DNA of 64,000 nucleotides from Rouxiella aceris (GCF_012933545.1 NZ_JAADJU010000007.1:1-64000), one strand, 5' to 3'; shown: positions 25,951-36,557, numbered from the stretch's first letter. Program-made: numbers and translations. The notes: generated by a model not told the origin, from the sequence alone.

Positions 25951-27215
25951 TGTTTGCCCTGGCTGATGTCAATTCGTTCTACGCCAGTTGCGAAAGCGTA
26001 TTTCGCCCGGATTTGCAGGGGCGGCCAGTTGTTGTGCTCAGTAATAACGATGGCTGTGTCATTGCCCGCAATGCCGAGGCCAAGTTATTGAACATCCCGA
26101 TGGGCGCTCCCTATTTTAAAATACGTGCCCAGTTTGAGCGCGATAAGGTAGCGGTTTTCAGCAGCAATTACGCACTCTATGCCGATATGTCTACCCGCGT
26201 GATGACCATTCTCGAAGCCATGGCTCCCGCGGTGGAAATCTACTCCATCGATGAAGCCTTCCTCAATCTTCAGGGCGTCAGTAACTGTCAGGATCTCGAG
26301 GCCTTTGGCCATGAAGTGCGAGCAAAGGTGCGCCAGTGGACCGGCCTGACAGTGGGCGTCGGTATCGGGCCGACCAAAACGCTGGCCAAGTTGGCCAATT
26401 ACGCCGCTAAAAAATGGTCACAAACCGGCGGGGTGGTCGATCTGTCGCTGATGGCGCGGCAGCGTAAATTGATGACGCTGGTCGACGTGGCTGAAGTATG
26501 GGGGGTGGGGCGTCGAATCGCGAAAAAGCTTAATAATCTGGGCATTAACAAGGCGCTACAGCTGGCCGATGCGCCTACCGCACTGATTAGAAAGCATTTC
26601 AGCGTGGTGCTGGAACGCACGGCTCGCGAGCTGCGTGGTGAACCCTGCCTGGAGATGGAGGAATTTGCGCCCACCAAGCAGCAAATTATCTGCTCGCGCT
26701 CATTTGGTGATCGGGTGAGTCAATATGAACTGATGCGCGAAGCCATTTGCAGCCATGCGGTACGCGCGGCGGAGAAGCTACGGGCAGAGCATCAGTACTG
26801 CCGCTATGTCTCTGCATTTGTTAAAACCAGTCCCTTTGCCGAAAATGAAAGCTATTACGGCAATACCGCAGGCACCAAAATCCAGATCCCCACGCAGGAC
26901 AGCCGCGATATTGTGGCCGCCGCAACAACCTGTCTGGATGCTATCTGGCAAGACGGCCACCGTTTTCAAAAATGTGGCGTTATGCTTGGTGATTTCTACA
27001 GTCAGGGGGTGGCGCAACTGGGGTTATTTGACGACTATCCGCCTCGTCCTGGCAGTGAACGATTAATGGCCGTGCTGGATACCATTAATCACAGCGGCAA
27101 AGGGCAGGTTTGGTTTGCCGGGCAGGGGACACAAAAAAGCTGGGAAATGAAACGGCAGATGCTATCACCTGCCTATACCACCCGCTTTAGCGATCTGCTG
27201 CGGGTGAAGCTCTAG
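25950..27215 (+). CDS. umuC: DNA polymerase V catalytic subunit UmuC
   Basis: Y-family translesion polymerase, 421 residues. Metal-binding acidic residues are in ALADVNSFYASCE and YSIDEAFLNL; VLSNNDGCVIARN forms the nucleotide pocket; helix-hairpin-helix VDVAEVWGVGRRIAKKL follows. A beta-clamp motif QLGLF is present near residue 353. Complete and in an SOS operon with umuD. Confidence 0.96.
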   Translation: MFALADVNSFYASCESVFRPDLQGRPVVVLSNNDGCVIARNAEAKLLNIPMGAPYFKIRAQFERDKVAVFSSNYALYADMSTRVMTILEAMAPAVEIYSIDEAFLNLQGVSNCQDLEAFGHEVRAKVRQWTGLTVGVGIGPTKTLAKLANYAAKKWSQTGGVVDLSLMARQRKLMTLVDVAEVWGVGRRIAKKLNNLGINKALQLADAPTALIRKHFSVVLERTARELRGEPCLEMEEFAPTKQQIICSRSFGDRVSQYELMREAICSHAVRAAEKLRAEHQYCRYVSAFVKTSPFAENESYYGNTAGTKIQIPTQDSRDIVAAATTCLDAIWQDGHRFQKCGVMLGDFYSQGVAQLGLFDDYPPRPGSERLMAVLDTINHSGKGQVWFAGQGTQKSWEMKRQMLSPAYTTRFSDLLRVKL

Positions 27216-27538
27216 AATTTTTTGATTTCTGAAATATAAGTCACGGCAACATGATCGGTAAAGTTGGGCACATCCTTAAAGGCCAGTAAGCCAACAGGAG
27301 AGTTGAATGCTGCTATTGCATCGTCAATTGAGTCAAACCATAGCTCCGAAAAACCATCAATCGGCGAGTCTGGATATTGACGTCGGTCTATAGGATTTAG
27401 AACGTAACCGCGTAAGCCTGGGAGTTTTAAGGCGATCTCGGTATGCACCTCATTCCAATGCTTAACAAAATCGTCAAAGCTCTGACCTATTTTTTTGGTG
27501 AGCAAACCGACGTGTTTAAACCCTTTTTTTTCTGACAT
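27212..27538 (-). CDS. EthD-like small dimeric alpha-beta barrel protein
   Basis: 108 residues; the start at 27538 follows GAGG at five bases. FKHVGLLTKKIGQSFDDFVKHWNEVHTEIALKLPGLRGYVLNP is the EthD pattern (conserved His/Trp and a central PGLRGYV strand). The family includes helpers of oxidative degradation and monooxygenases, mostly unassigned. It overlaps the 3' end of umuC by four bases on the other strand and is divergent from a LysR regulator. Confidence 0.8.
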   Translation of the reverse strand: MSEKKGFKHVGLLTKKIGQSFDDFVKHWNEVHTEIALKLPGLRGYVLNPIDRRQYPDSPIDGFSELWFDSIDDAIAAFNSPVGLLAFKDVPNFTDHVAVTYISEIKKF

Positions 27539-27820
27539 AACAGCCTCTAATTTCTCTGGTTTTTGGTAAAAATAATTAATATGCAAGCTTAAGAAGATAT
27601 CTGTTGCCACCCCAGGAACTGGTTTCTAATCGCGGGGGCGGCTTGCCGATGTCACCGTTTGCCTTATAAGACAAAACAGCCATCCGGAACGGTACTATGA
27701 TTGATTTTTTATAAATGATAAATTGGCTTAGACTCCATTCTATGTAGACATAAATTCTACAATTTGATGGGCGCAGCAAAGCCTATCTCGATCCTGCTTA
27801 AACCTGACGGCTATAAAAAC

Positions 27821-28732
27821 ATGCGAAATACAGACCATCTTGGCGGTATAAATGCATTTGTCACTACAGCCCGGCATGGGAGTTTTACTGCGGCGGCAGA
27901 GCGCCTTGGACTGACAAAGTCAGCGGTTGGCAAAAGTGTTGGCCGCCTTGAAGACCGCCTGGGGCTGAAGTTGTTTCAGCGTTCGACACGCCGCCTCAGT
28001 CTGACACCCGACGGAGAGCGATTCCTGCAAAGTTGCCAGCATGCCATGGATATTCTGCAACAGGCTGAAGCAGAACTGACATCCCATATTGCGCATATTT
28101 CCGGAAGACTAAGGGTAGATTTACCCGCCGCTTTTGGCCGGCAACGTATTTTGCCTTTGCTGCTAAATATTGCTCGCGGCTATCCGCAACTGGCACTCAC
28201 TGTTACCTTTAGCGAACGTTTTGTCGATCTGATTGAAGAGGGAATTGACTTGGTTATTCGCATTGGTGAATTGGCCGATAGCAGTGGTTTGGTTGCGCGT
28301 CGTTTGACGACACAGAAGCTGGTAATCTGTGCTTCCCCGGAATATTTGTTACAACAAGGGGAACCCATTATCCCTGAGGAACTGTCTCAGCATAAGTGTG
28401 TCGTCGGCTTTCGCCGAGATCAGCCAATATCATGGTTACTCAAGGACTGTCGTGGCGAGGTAAACCGCTATGTTCCACCGGCGACTTATGAATTTGCCGA
28501 TGGTGACGCGATGCTCGCGGCGGTATTGGCCGGATGCGGATTATCACAATTGCCGCTGTGGCTGGTTGGTCGCTATCTTGCCAGCGGAGAACTGAAAGAG
28601 GTGCTGACTGGCCACTCTGGGGGGGAGATGCCCATTAGTGTGCTCTGGCCGAAAAGCCGTCAGTTACTGCCAAAGATCCGCCATATTGTCGATGCGTTGA
28701 TCAAGGCGGCAGAAGACGGCTTACTGGATTAA
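27821..28732 (+). CDS. LysR-family transcriptional regulator
   Basis: 303 residues from ATG 27821. The HTH GGINAFVTTARHGSFTAAAERLGLTKSAVGKSVGRLEDRLGLKLFQR is followed by the effector-binding domain. Related LysR proteins control neighbouring oxidoreductases; here an Old Yellow Enzyme remnant lies just downstream on the other strand and an EthD gene is divergent. A longer in-frame start at 27764 exists but lacks family sequence. Confidence 0.87.
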   Translation: MRNTDHLGGINAFVTTARHGSFTAAAERLGLTKSAVGKSVGRLEDRLGLKLFQRSTRRLSLTPDGERFLQSCQHAMDILQQAEAELTSHIAHISGRLRVDLPAAFGRQRILPLLLNIARGYPQLALTVTFSERFVDLIEEGIDLVIRIGELADSSGLVARRLTTQKLVICASPEYLLQQGEPIIPEELSQHKCVVGFRRDQPISWLLKDCRGEVNRYVPPATYEFADGDAMLAAVLAGCGLSQLPLWLVGRYLASGELKEVLTGHSGGEMPISVLWPKSRQLLPKIRHIVDALIKAAEDGLLD

Positions 28733-28735
28733 CGA

Positions 28736-28997
28736 CTGTGTTAGTGTTCTTCATTCGTTCAACAAGGTCGGGGTTGGAAATATATGGACGCCCGAACCCA
28801 ATCAAATCGGCATCTCCCTCAGCCAGGCCGCTTCCTCGCCTTCAAAGGCATGCATAGCATTTTTTGCTGCGAGAACATAATCCTGAATAATAGACCGAAT
28901 ACCCTTTAGTGGCTCGCGAGCGTGTCATGGGTGCCATTATCACAGGGTTTGATAACTCAACGTCACCTAATGGGTAGGCAGTAAATAATTTTTCCAT
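28736..28997 (-). pseudogene. Old Yellow Enzyme (NemA-like) alkene reductase, internally deleted
   Basis: The minus strand starts with an intact N-terminus at 28997: MEKLFTAYPLGDVELSNPVI and MAPMTRSRATK. It then jumps, with a frame change near 28907, to GIRSIIQDYVLAAKNAMHAF, the mid-protein segment of the family, then, after another frame change, to LAEGDADLIGFGRPYISNPD and LVERM from the C-terminal FMN-binding part. A full enzyme has about 360 residues; only about 85 codons remain, so at least two internal deletions occurred. The C-terminus runs into the end of the LysR gene. Confidence 0.85.
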
Positions 28998-29087
28998 TTG
29001 AAGCGCCTTAAAAAAGTCGCATCAATAATGGAAGGGAGACTCTGCGATTGAAATACCTGCCTACGCCGAAAAGATGTTCCATATATT

Positions 29088-30281
29088 CTACAATACGCGT
29101 GGATCATCCGTGATGGTGGGTCTGCCTATGGGCCGATTATTGCCTGGTGCAGGTAAACGCTTTAGCGCGGTAAGCAATGGCTCGGTTTTACCGGCCAGAC
29201 AGATACGTATCCAGCCTTCTCCCATCTGGCCAAAAGCCACTCCCGGCGCAACCGCCACATGCTGAGTCAGCAAAAAATGTTCGGCCCAGGCGGCAACGTT
29301 GCCATCGCTGACATGGGAGACGTCAATCCATAAATAGAAAGCCCCCTGCGGTCGTTGATAGCGGATCCCTGACTGGTCGAGCTGGGCGCAGGCAACTTCA
29401 ATATTGCTGCCGTAATGCTCACGCGCCTGGATAACATAATCCTGGGGACCCTCAAGCGCCGCCAGCACCGCCAATTGGGCCGGGGCATTAACGCAACTGA
29501 CCGTCGCCTCCTGCGCCGCGCGAAAGGTGGCGGCGATACCCGGCGGCGTGACCAGATAACCAACGCGGGCACCGGTAAGCCCATAGGTTTTCGACACCGA
29601 ATAGACGCTGAACACCCGGTTATCAGTATCAAGCGAGGCGATGCTGGTAAAAGGCACGCCAAAGCTAAAATATTCGTAAACTTCGTCACTGATCACCCAG
29701 AGGTCGTGGCGGGCGGCAAAGGCCAATAATTGGGCCAGCTGCTGCGCACTATAGACGACGCCAAGAGGGTTGGATGGGCTGTTAATCAGCAGTACGCGGG
29801 TACGGGATGTGACGCATTGTTCAAGTTCGCTCAGTGAAGGGGCAAAGCCCTCGGCGGCCGTCAGGCGATAGGGTACCGGCGTAACGCCCAGCAGTCGGGG
29901 GATCATCGAGAAGGTGGCGTAACCCGGATCGGGGATCAAAATTTCATCACCAGCGGTCAGCGTCAGCGACATGGCCATATGCAGCGCCTGCGAACCGCCT
30001 GTCGTAACGTGGATCTGATCGTCATCGACGGAATAATGATTATCGCGCGCCAGCTTGCTGGCAATGGCGGTGCGCAGCAGGGTCATACCGCTGTTTGGCG
30101 TGTAGTGGGTGATGTCGGCCTGCCAGGCGCTGGCACCCGCTGTGAGGATATGCTGCGCCACGGGTCTCTCGGGCTCGCCAATGCTCAGTTGGATCACATC
30201 AGCAAGTTCGCCGGCTAATTCATAGATACGACGAATACCGGAAGCGGGAATGGCCAGGGCATTGGCAGAAATTTTGGGCAT
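29088..30281 (-). CDS. Class I/II PLP-dependent aminotransferase
   Basis: 397 residues; the start at 30281 follows GGAG at good spacing. Fold-type I signs: NSPSNPLGVVYS, ISDEVYEYFSFG, and the PLP Lys in SVYSVSKTYGLTGARVGY; HYTPNSGMTLLRTAIA and the substrate-Arg WIRICLAG are also present. Such enzymes act on aspartate, aromatic or branched amino acids. No pathway neighbours help. An upstream in-frame ATG (30329) adds an unlikely Cys-rich leader. Confidence 0.88.
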   Translation of the reverse strand: MPKISANALAIPASGIRRIYELAGELADVIQLSIGEPERPVAQHILTAGASAWQADITHYTPNSGMTLLRTAIASKLARDNHYSVDDDQIHVTTGGSQALHMAMSLTLTAGDEILIPDPGYATFSMIPRLLGVTPVPYRLTAAEGFAPSLSELEQCVTSRTRVLLINSPSNPLGVVYSAQQLAQLLAFAARHDLWVISDEVYEYFSFGVPFTSIASLDTDNRVFSVYSVSKTYGLTGARVGYLVTPPGIAATFRAAQEATVSCVNAPAQLAVLAALEGPQDYVIQAREHYGSNIEVACAQLDQSGIRYQRPQGAFYLWIDVSHVSDGNVAAWAEHFLLTQHVAVAPGVAFGQMGEGWIRICLAGKTEPLLTALKRLPAPGNNRPIGRPTITDDPRVL

Positions 30282-30573
30282 AGGAACTCCAGATAAACCG
30301 CATGCCATACAACCCGGATGGGCAGTCATCCGGCTACAGCAGTACTATTATTTACTGAAGATTAAAAAATAAGTAAAGCGATCAAACTGCTGACAACGCC
30401 GGTTATTCGGGAGAGCGCCCCGTTGGGGGCTGCCCGCAAAAGCGACCGGGGGTGAAGAGAGATAACGGCAGCGTAATCTTTTGGCGCCGTGGCGTAATCT
30501 TCGGGCGGGTTCAAGGTAAATTTTATCCGGGCAAGATATATTGCTGGCTTGTTGGATTTGGGACACTCCGGGA

Positions 30574-32262
30574 ATGTACGAATTTAATTTGGTGTTGCTG
30601 CTTTTACAGCAAATGTGCGTGTTTTTGGTAATTGCCTGGCTGATGAGTAAAACGCGGTTGTTTATTCCGCTGGTTCAGGTCACCGTGCGGCTGCCGCATA
30701 AACTGCTGTGCTATATCACCTTTTCCATTTTTTGCATTATGGGAACCTACTTCGGCCTGCATATTGAGGATTCTATTGCCAACACCCGCGCCATCGGTGC
30801 GGTGATGGGCGGGTTACTCGGCGGCCCGCTGGTCGGGGGATTGGTGGGGCTTACCGGCGGGATCCACCGCTATTCAATGGGCGGCATGACGGCACTGAGT
30901 TGCATGATATCCACCATCGCAGAAGGTTTAATGGGCGGTCTGGTACACAGCATTTTGATCAAACGCGGACGCATCGATAAGTTGTTTAATCCGCTGGTGG
31001 CCGGCGGTGTCACCTTTGTCGCAGAAATACTGCAAATGCTGATCATCCTGCTGATTGCCCGACCGTTTCACGATGCGCTTAATCTTGTCAGCAGTATCGC
31101 CGCGCCGATGATGGTCACCAATACGCTCGGTGCCGCGATGTTTATGCGCATTCTGCTGGATAAGCGGGCGATGTTCGAAAAATATACCTCGGCGTTTTCG
31201 GCGACGGCACTGAAAGTGGCGGCCTCCACCGAAGGTATTTTGCGGCAGGGTTTTAACGAAGAGAACAGCATGAAAGTGGCGCTGGTGCTGCTTAAAGAGC
31301 TGGATATCGGTGCCGTGGCGATCACCGATCGCGAGAAGTTGCTGGCCTTCACCGGGATTGGCCGCGATCACCATCTGGTGGGGCAGCCCATCGCTTCCGA
31401 ATATACCTGGCGGGCTATCGACAACGATGAAGTGGTGTATGCAGACGGCAACGAGGTGCCGTACCGTTGTTCACTGCATCCTCATTGCAAGCTGGGTTCA
31501 ACGCTGGTTATCCCGCTGCGCGGCGAAAATCAGCGGGTGATTGGTACCATCAAGCTGTACGAAGTGCGCAATCGGCTGTTCAGTTCCATTAACCGGACCC
31601 TGGGAGAGGGGATAGCCCAGCTCCTGTCGGCGCAGATCCTCGCCGGTAAATATGAACAACAGAAGGCGCTGCTGGCTCAGTCTGAAATCAAGTTGCTGCA
31701 TGCGCAGGTAAATCCGCATTTCTTATTCAATGCCCTCAATACCCTGATGGCGGTGATCCGCCACGACAGCGATAAGGCCGGGCAATTGGTTCAGTACCTG
31801 TCGACGTTCTTTCGCAAGAACCTGAAACGCTCCTCCGAGATAGTCACCCTGGCCGACGAGCTTGAGCATGTGAATGCCTACCTGCAAATTGAGCTGGCAA
31901 GATTCCCGACCCGGCTGAAGGTGGATTTACAGGTGCCGGAAGGCTTGTCCGAGCAGAGTCTGCCAGCGTTTACTCTGCAACCCTTAGTGGAAAATGCCAT
32001 CAAGCACGGAACATCTCAGTTGCTGAGCAATGGTAATATTGTTATTCGTGCTTACAGTGAGGGAGAAATGGTGATCGTTGAAGTGGAAGATAATGCCGGG
32101 TTGTATCAGCCGGGAGAAAGCGGTGATGGCTTAGGCATGAGCCTGGTCGATAAGCGCCTGCGGGCGCGCTTTGGCGATGATTACGGCATTACAGTCAGCT
32201 GTAAACCCGATGATTTTACCCGCATCACCTTACGTCTGCCGGTTGAGAGAGCAATATGTTAA
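30574..32262 (+). CDS. btsS: Pyruvate-sensing histidine kinase BtsS (YehU)
   Basis: High-affinity pyruvate receptor in E. coli. Starting at [19 protein letters not shown], 562 residues, the same size as E. coli BtsS. A 5TM-LYT membrane domain with [22 protein letters not shown], a GAF-like region, and the His_kinase domain with [16 protein letters not shown] (phospho-acceptor His) and an ATPase lid [11 protein letters not shown]. It overlaps btsR by seven bases. The signal is inferred from the strong similarity to the E. coli protein. Confidence 0.95.
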   Translation: MYEFNLVLLLLQQMCVFLVIAWLMSKTRLFIPLVQVTVRLPHKLLCYITFSIFCIMGTYFGLHIEDSIANTRAIGAVMGGLLGGPLVGGLVGLTGGIHRYSMGGMTALSCMISTIAEGLMGGLVHSILIKRGRIDKLFNPLVAGGVTFVAEILQMLIILLIARPFHDALNLVSSIAAPMMVTNTLGAAMFMRILLDKRAMFEKYTSAFSATALKVAASTEGILRQGFNEENSMKVALVLLKELDIGAVAITDREKLLAFTGIGRDHHLVGQPIASEYTWRAIDNDEVVYADGNEVPYRCSLHPHCKLGSTLVIPLRGENQRVIGTIKLYEVRNRLFSSINRTLGEGIAQLLSAQILAGKYEQQKALLAQSEIKLLHAQVNPHFLFNALNTLMAVIRHDSDKAGQLVQYLSTFFRKNLKRSSEIVTLADELEHVNAYLQIELARFPTRLKVDLQVPEGLSEQSLPAFTLQPLVENAIKHGTSQLLSNGNIVIRAYSEGEMVIVEVEDNAGLYQPGESGDGLGMSLVDKRLRARFGDDYGITVSCKPDDFTRITLRLPVERAIC

Positions 32263-32975
32263 GAGTTCTGATTGTCGATGACGAGCCGCTGGCGCTGGAG
32301 AACTTGCGTTTACAGCTAGAGGATGAAAGCGATATTGATATCGTTGGTGAATGTACCAACGCCATTGAAGCGATCGGCATGATCCATAAAATCCGCCCCG
32401 ACGTTGTGTTTCTTGATATTCAGATGCCGCGTATCAGCGGGCTGGAAATGGTCGGCATGCTCGATGAGCAACATCGCCCGCACATCGTTTTCCTCACTGC
32501 GTTTGAGGAATATGCGGTGCAGGCCTTTGAACAGTGTGCCTTTGACTACCTGCTAAAGCCGATTCAGACGCTGCGGCTACAGAAAACATTGGCCCGCTTG
32601 CGTCAGGGATATCAGGCGCAAGACGTCACCCAGTTACCGCAATACCAGCAACCGTTGAAGTTTATTCCCTGCATCAGCAACAACCGTATCTGGCTGTTGC
32701 AAATGGAAGATGTGGCTTTTGTCAGCAGCCGGGTTGGCGGGGTCTATGTCACGGGGCAGGATGGCAAAGAGATGTTTACGGAACTGACCTTGCGTACGCT
32801 GGAAGTCCGCACGCCATTATTACGCTGTCACCGGCAGTATCTGGTGAATATGGATTATCTGCAGGAGATCCGCCTGGAGGACAAGAATCAGGCGGAACTG
32901 CTATTACGCAATGGTCAGGTTGTGCCGGTCAGCCGTCGCTATCTGAAATCGCTGAAGGAGACGGTGGGGCTGTAA
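32256..32975 (+). CDS. btsR: LytTR response regulator BtsR (YehT)
   Basis: 239 residues, the E. coli length. A receiver domain with VDDEP, the phospho-Asp in VVFLDIQMP, and KPIQTLRL, then a LytTR DNA-binding domain ([38 protein letters not shown]). In E. coli BtsR activates btsT. Here btsT lies 3 kb away with a matching direct-repeat site, so the circuit is local. Confidence 0.95.
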   Translation: MLRVLIVDDEPLALENLRLQLEDESDIDIVGECTNAIEAIGMIHKIRPDVVFLDIQMPRISGLEMVGMLDEQHRPHIVFLTAFEEYAVQAFEQCAFDYLLKPIQTLRLQKTLARLRQGYQAQDVTQLPQYQQPLKFIPCISNNRIWLLQMEDVAFVSSRVGGVYVTGQDGKEMFTELTLRTLEVRTPLLRCHRQYLVNMDYLQEIRLEDKNQAELLLRNGQVVPVSRRYLKSLKETVGL

Positions 32976-32998
32976 ACCCCGCCGATGATTCAGAGCGG

Positions 32999-33952
32999 TC
33001 ACAGTCGGGCAAAAGCCTCGCGGATTTCTGTTTCAGGAAGCTGCATGCCAATGAACACCAACGCACTGCGCGGCGTTTCATCCGGCTGCCACGGGCGATC
33101 CCAGTCAGCGCTGTACAGCCGCTGCACCCCCTGAAACAGCAGGCGACACGGCTGGTCTTCTATCCACAACATGCCTTTATAGCGCATCAGATTGTTGGCA
33201 AAACTGGCGAGCAGTTCTTCCATCGCCACTGAAATCGCAGCCAGCGCGACCGGATAATCCAATTCCACTACAATGGACGTGACGGTATTTTGCTGCGGTG
33301 CAATGCGATGGAACAGCGGTTTTACCGCGACCACCTCTTCTTCCAGCATAAATCCGCGGGTATTAAACAGCAGTGCCGGATCGATATCGCCCTGAACCAT
33401 CGTATAAACCGGTGCGCGCGCGTTAATCCGTTGCAGCCGCTCAGTCAGTTCAGCGCAATCACCGGCGACGTCGGTTTTGGTTAGCAGAATGCGGTCAGCA
33501 TAACCAATCTGCGACTGGGCAAGCGGGAACTGATCGAGCTGTGACATGGCATGAACAGCATCCACCAGCGTGATAACACCATCTAATAGATAACGCTCGC
33601 AGATAATCTCATGGGCGAAAAACGCCTGCAGGATCGGGCCGGGATCGGCCATGCCGGTGCATTCAATGATCAGCCGTTCAAACTGCACCTCGCCTTTGTC
33701 GACACTGTCGAGCAAGTCCAGCAGCGCTGACTCCAGTTCACCTGAACGGGTGCAGCAGATACAGCCATTGGCAAGGGTGGTGATACGGGTAGCGCGGTCA
33801 CCTATTAGCTGGTTATCGATGGGCATTTCACCAAATTCATTCTCGATCACCGCAATTTTCATCGTCTGCTGGGTGTGTAAAATCTGGCGTAAAAGCGTGG
33901 TTTTCCCGGCACCCAGGAATCCTGTTAATACTGTGACTGCAATCGGAGTCAT
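32999..33952 (-). CDS. yjiA: COG0523 GTPase YjiA
   Basis: Metal-binding P-loop GTPase of the CobW/G3E family, 317 residues. Walker A GFLGAGKTTLLR, metal motif GCICC, ECTGMADPGP, and the guanine-specific TKTD are visible, with a C-terminal CobW domain. The start at 33952 uses GAGG; an upstream frame extension overlaps yjiX and is ignored. It follows btsT and yjiX in the same order as in E. coli. The physiological role is unsettled, perhaps metal handling. Confidence 0.94.
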   Translation of the reverse strand: MTPIAVTVLTGFLGAGKTTLLRQILHTQQTMKIAVIENEFGEMPIDNQLIGDRATRITTLANGCICCTRSGELESALLDLLDSVDKGEVQFERLIIECTGMADPGPILQAFFAHEIICERYLLDGVITLVDAVHAMSQLDQFPLAQSQIGYADRILLTKTDVAGDCAELTERLQRINARAPVYTMVQGDIDPALLFNTRGFMLEEEVVAVKPLFHRIAPQQNTVTSIVVELDYPVALAAISVAMEELLASFANNLMRYKGMLWIEDQPCRLLFQGVQRLYSADWDRPWQPDETPRSALVFIGMQLPETEIREAFARL

Positions 33953-33965
33953 GATTTTTTTCCTC

Positions 33966-34169
33966 TTAGCAACAGCGCATTCCGCCTTTACCGTCTCCGC
34001 CATAACGCGCTTGCTGGCGTTCGCGGAAAAATTCTTCGTAGGTCATCGCCGGCGTGTCAGGGTGGTTGGTTTGCATATGCAGAACGTAGGTCTCGTAATC
34101 CGGTATGCCTACCAGCATACGTGCGGCCTGACCAAGGTATTTCTTCGCCGCACCTAAGTTGTCAAACAT
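33966..34169 (-). CDS. yjiX: YbdD/YjiX family small protein
   Basis: 67 residues, [20 protein letters not shown] to [11 protein letters not shown], with the family's conserved RARYGGD-like C-terminus. AAGGAG precedes the start. Homologues always accompany CstA-type pyruvate or peptide transporters (btsT-yjiX, cstA-ybdD) and are believed to assist them. Its 3' end is 13 bases before yjiA. Confidence 0.93.
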   Translation of the reverse strand: MFDNLGAAKKYLGQAARMLVGIPDYETYVLHMQTNHPDTPAMTYEEFFRERQQARYGGDGKGGMRCC

Positions 34170-34215
34170 ACGTACTCCTTGCAATGTCTTCTGTAAACGC
34201 CTGATCGACAGTAGA

Positions 34216-34238
34216 AAAACCCCGCAGTGCGGGGTTTT
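34216..34238 (-). terminator. Hairpin between btsT and yjiX
   Basis: AAAACCCCGCA and its complement form an 11-bp arm pair with a minimal loop, ending in four T on either strand. It sits 13 bases after the btsT stop and upstream of yjiX-yjiA, so it likely reduces read-through into those genes (partial terminator). Confidence 0.65.
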
Positions 34239-34250
34239 GCTGGCCGATGA

Positions 34251-36404
34251 TCAGTGCCCGGAGGAGGTTTTGATGCCTTCTGCCGGAACCGGAACATACG
34301 GGGTTTCTTTATCGGTACGCTTTTCTGTGTTGCGTGCCTGCAGACAGGCGCGGATACCGTAGAAAATAATACTGTACACCACAATCAGGAACAGAATACT
34401 CAGTCCGGCATTGGTGTAATTGTTGGTCACAATATGCTGCATATTGCTGATCTGAGTGGCGGTCAGGTTTGCGCCGCCCGCGTTGATGCGTTCTTTATAC
34501 TGACCGGCCATGTAGAAGAAGCCTTCCATCTGTGGATTGGTGCTGAATAATTTCATACCCAGCGCCCAGGTGGTGCAAATCAGTAACCAGATAGCAGGCA
34601 ACATAGTGACCCAGATGTACTTGGTGCGCTTCATTTTAACCAGCACCACGGTGGCGAGGATTAACGCAACGGCAGCCAGCATCTGGTTTGAGATCCCAAA
34701 CAGCGGCCACAAGCTTTTCACGCCGCCCAACGGATCAACCACGCCTTGATACAGCAGATAACCCCACAGCCCGACACAGCCTGCGGTACCGACCACACCG
34801 GCGACCAGCGAATCGGTTTTTTTCAGGAACGGGACAAAGTTACCCAGCAAATCCTGCAACATAAAGCGCCCGGAACGGGTGCCGGCATCCAGCGCGGTGA
34901 GAATGAATAACGCTTCAAACAGAATGCCGAAGTGATACCAGAAACCCATATCGGCCAGCGGCATAATTTGGTGGAATACATGTGCAATCCCGACGGCCAA
35001 CGTTGGCGCGCCACCCGCACGGTTGAGCACTGAGGGTTCACCGATGTCTTTCGCCGTTTGCATAATCTGCTCAGGAGAAATGACAAATCCCCATGAACTG
35101 ACGGCGGCGGCGGCATGCGTCGTCACGTCCTTCAACTGCGCCAGGATCATCGGCGCATTACCGCCACCCAGTTCGTGCAGGTTTGGCATGGTAATGCCCA
35201 GACCGGCAGGCGGGGTATTCATGGCGAAGTACAGACCCGGCTCAATGATCGAGGCCGCCACCAGCGCCATCACCGCCACAAAGGATTCCATCAACATGGC
35301 GCCGTAACCGATAAACCGTGCATCGGTTTCGCAGGCCAGCAGTTTAGGCGTGGTGCCGGAGGCAATCAGGGCGTGAAAACCGGAGACCGCACCACAGGCA
35401 ATAGTGATAAACAAGAACGGGAACAACGCCCCTTTCCATAACGGGCCGGTACCATCGATATACTGGGTCAGGGCCGGCATTTTCAGTTCTGGATTGAGGA
35501 TAACAATACCGATCGCCAACCCGACGATAACGCCGATTTTCAGGAACGTCGCCAGATAGTCGCGCGGAGCCAGGATCAGCCAGACCGGCAGCAGGGCGGA
35601 AACAAAGGCATAGCCAATCAGGGTAAAGGTGATGGTGGTGTCTTTAAAGGTCAGTGCCGGACCCCAGTACGGATCGCGTGCGATTACGCCACCGAACCAG
35701 ATCGCCGCGACCAGCAAGATCACGCCAATTACCGAGACTTCGCCCACGCACCCCGGACGGATAAAGCGCATGTAGATCCCCATAAACAGGGCGATCGGCA
35801 CGGTGGAACAGACGGTAAACACCCCCCAAGGACTTTCTGCCAGCGCTTTCACGACGATTAATGCCAGCACCGCCAGAATAATAATCATGATCAGGAAGCA
35901 GCCGAACAGGGCAATGGTGCCCGGAACCGGCCCCATCTCTTCTTTGATCATCTCACCCAGAGACGCGCCGTTGCGGCGGGAAGAGATGAACAGCACCATA
36001 AAGTCCTGCACGGCACCGGCCAGTACCACCCCGGCCAGCAGCCACAAGACGCCGGGCAGATAGCCCATCTGTGCTGCAAGCACCGGGCCGACTAACGGAC
36101 CGGCACCGGCGATAGCCGCAAAATGGTGACCGAACAGCACATTGCGGTTGGTAGGCACATAATTCAGACCATCATTGTTCAGTACAGCGGGCGTTGAGCG
36201 TGAAGGGTCAAGTTCCATCACCTTCTGCGCGATATACAGGCTGTAATAGCGATAGGCCACCAGATAGACCGAGACCGAGGCCACGACTATCCATAAGGCG
36301 CTGATATGTTCACCCCGCCGCAAGGCAACGACGCCCAGACAGCAGGCACCGAGGAGGGCAATGATTATCCACGGAATGTGCTTGAATAATGCTTTTTTAT
36401 TCAT
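34251..36404 (-). CDS. btsT: Pyruvate/proton symporter BtsT (CstA family)
   Basis: 717 residues, multi-pass inner-membrane transporter. It begins MNKKALFKHIPWIIIALLGA and continues almost as in E. coli BtsT (YjiY): GHHFAAIAGAGPLVGPVLAA, EMIKEEMGPVPGTIALFG, TALDAGTRSGRF, PLFGISNQMLAAVAL and the ETPYVPVP tail. The start at 36404 matches the E. coli N-terminus. The upstream region has BtsR- and CRP-like sites. CstA proper is 701 residues and less similar; the match to BtsT is decisive. Confidence 0.95.
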   Translation of the reverse strand: MNKKALFKHIPWIIIALLGACCLGVVALRRGEHISALWIVVASVSVYLVAYRYYSLYIAQKVMELDPSRSTPAVLNNDGLNYVPTNRNVLFGHHFAAIAGAGPLVGPVLAAQMGYLPGVLWLLAGVVLAGAVQDFMVLFISSRRNGASLGEMIKEEMGPVPGTIALFGCFLIMIIILAVLALIVVKALAESPWGVFTVCSTVPIALFMGIYMRFIRPGCVGEVSVIGVILLVAAIWFGGVIARDPYWGPALTFKDTTITFTLIGYAFVSALLPVWLILAPRDYLATFLKIGVIVGLAIGIVILNPELKMPALTQYIDGTGPLWKGALFPFLFITIACGAVSGFHALIASGTTPKLLACETDARFIGYGAMLMESFVAVMALVAASIIEPGLYFAMNTPPAGLGITMPNLHELGGGNAPMILAQLKDVTTHAAAAVSSWGFVISPEQIMQTAKDIGEPSVLNRAGGAPTLAVGIAHVFHQIMPLADMGFWYHFGILFEALFILTALDAGTRSGRFMLQDLLGNFVPFLKKTDSLVAGVVGTAGCVGLWGYLLYQGVVDPLGGVKSLWPLFGISNQMLAAVALILATVVLVKMKRTKYIWVTMLPAIWLLICTTWALGMKLFSTNPQMEGFFYMAGQYKERINAGGANLTATQISNMQHIVTNNYTNAGLSILFLIVVYSIIFYGIRACLQARNTEKRTDKETPYVPVPAEGIKTSSGH

Positions 36405-36557
36405 AAATAACCCGGTTATTTTAAAAAACTGACGAAACACCCTTCTCTGTTTTCTTTATTGAGCATCGCTGGTCCAGAGGCGGGGACTTGTTTTATTGCA
36501 CATTTTTATTGCCCATATAGGGTGCCAAATTCAGCGGGACGCAGGGGGGAAACCTGA

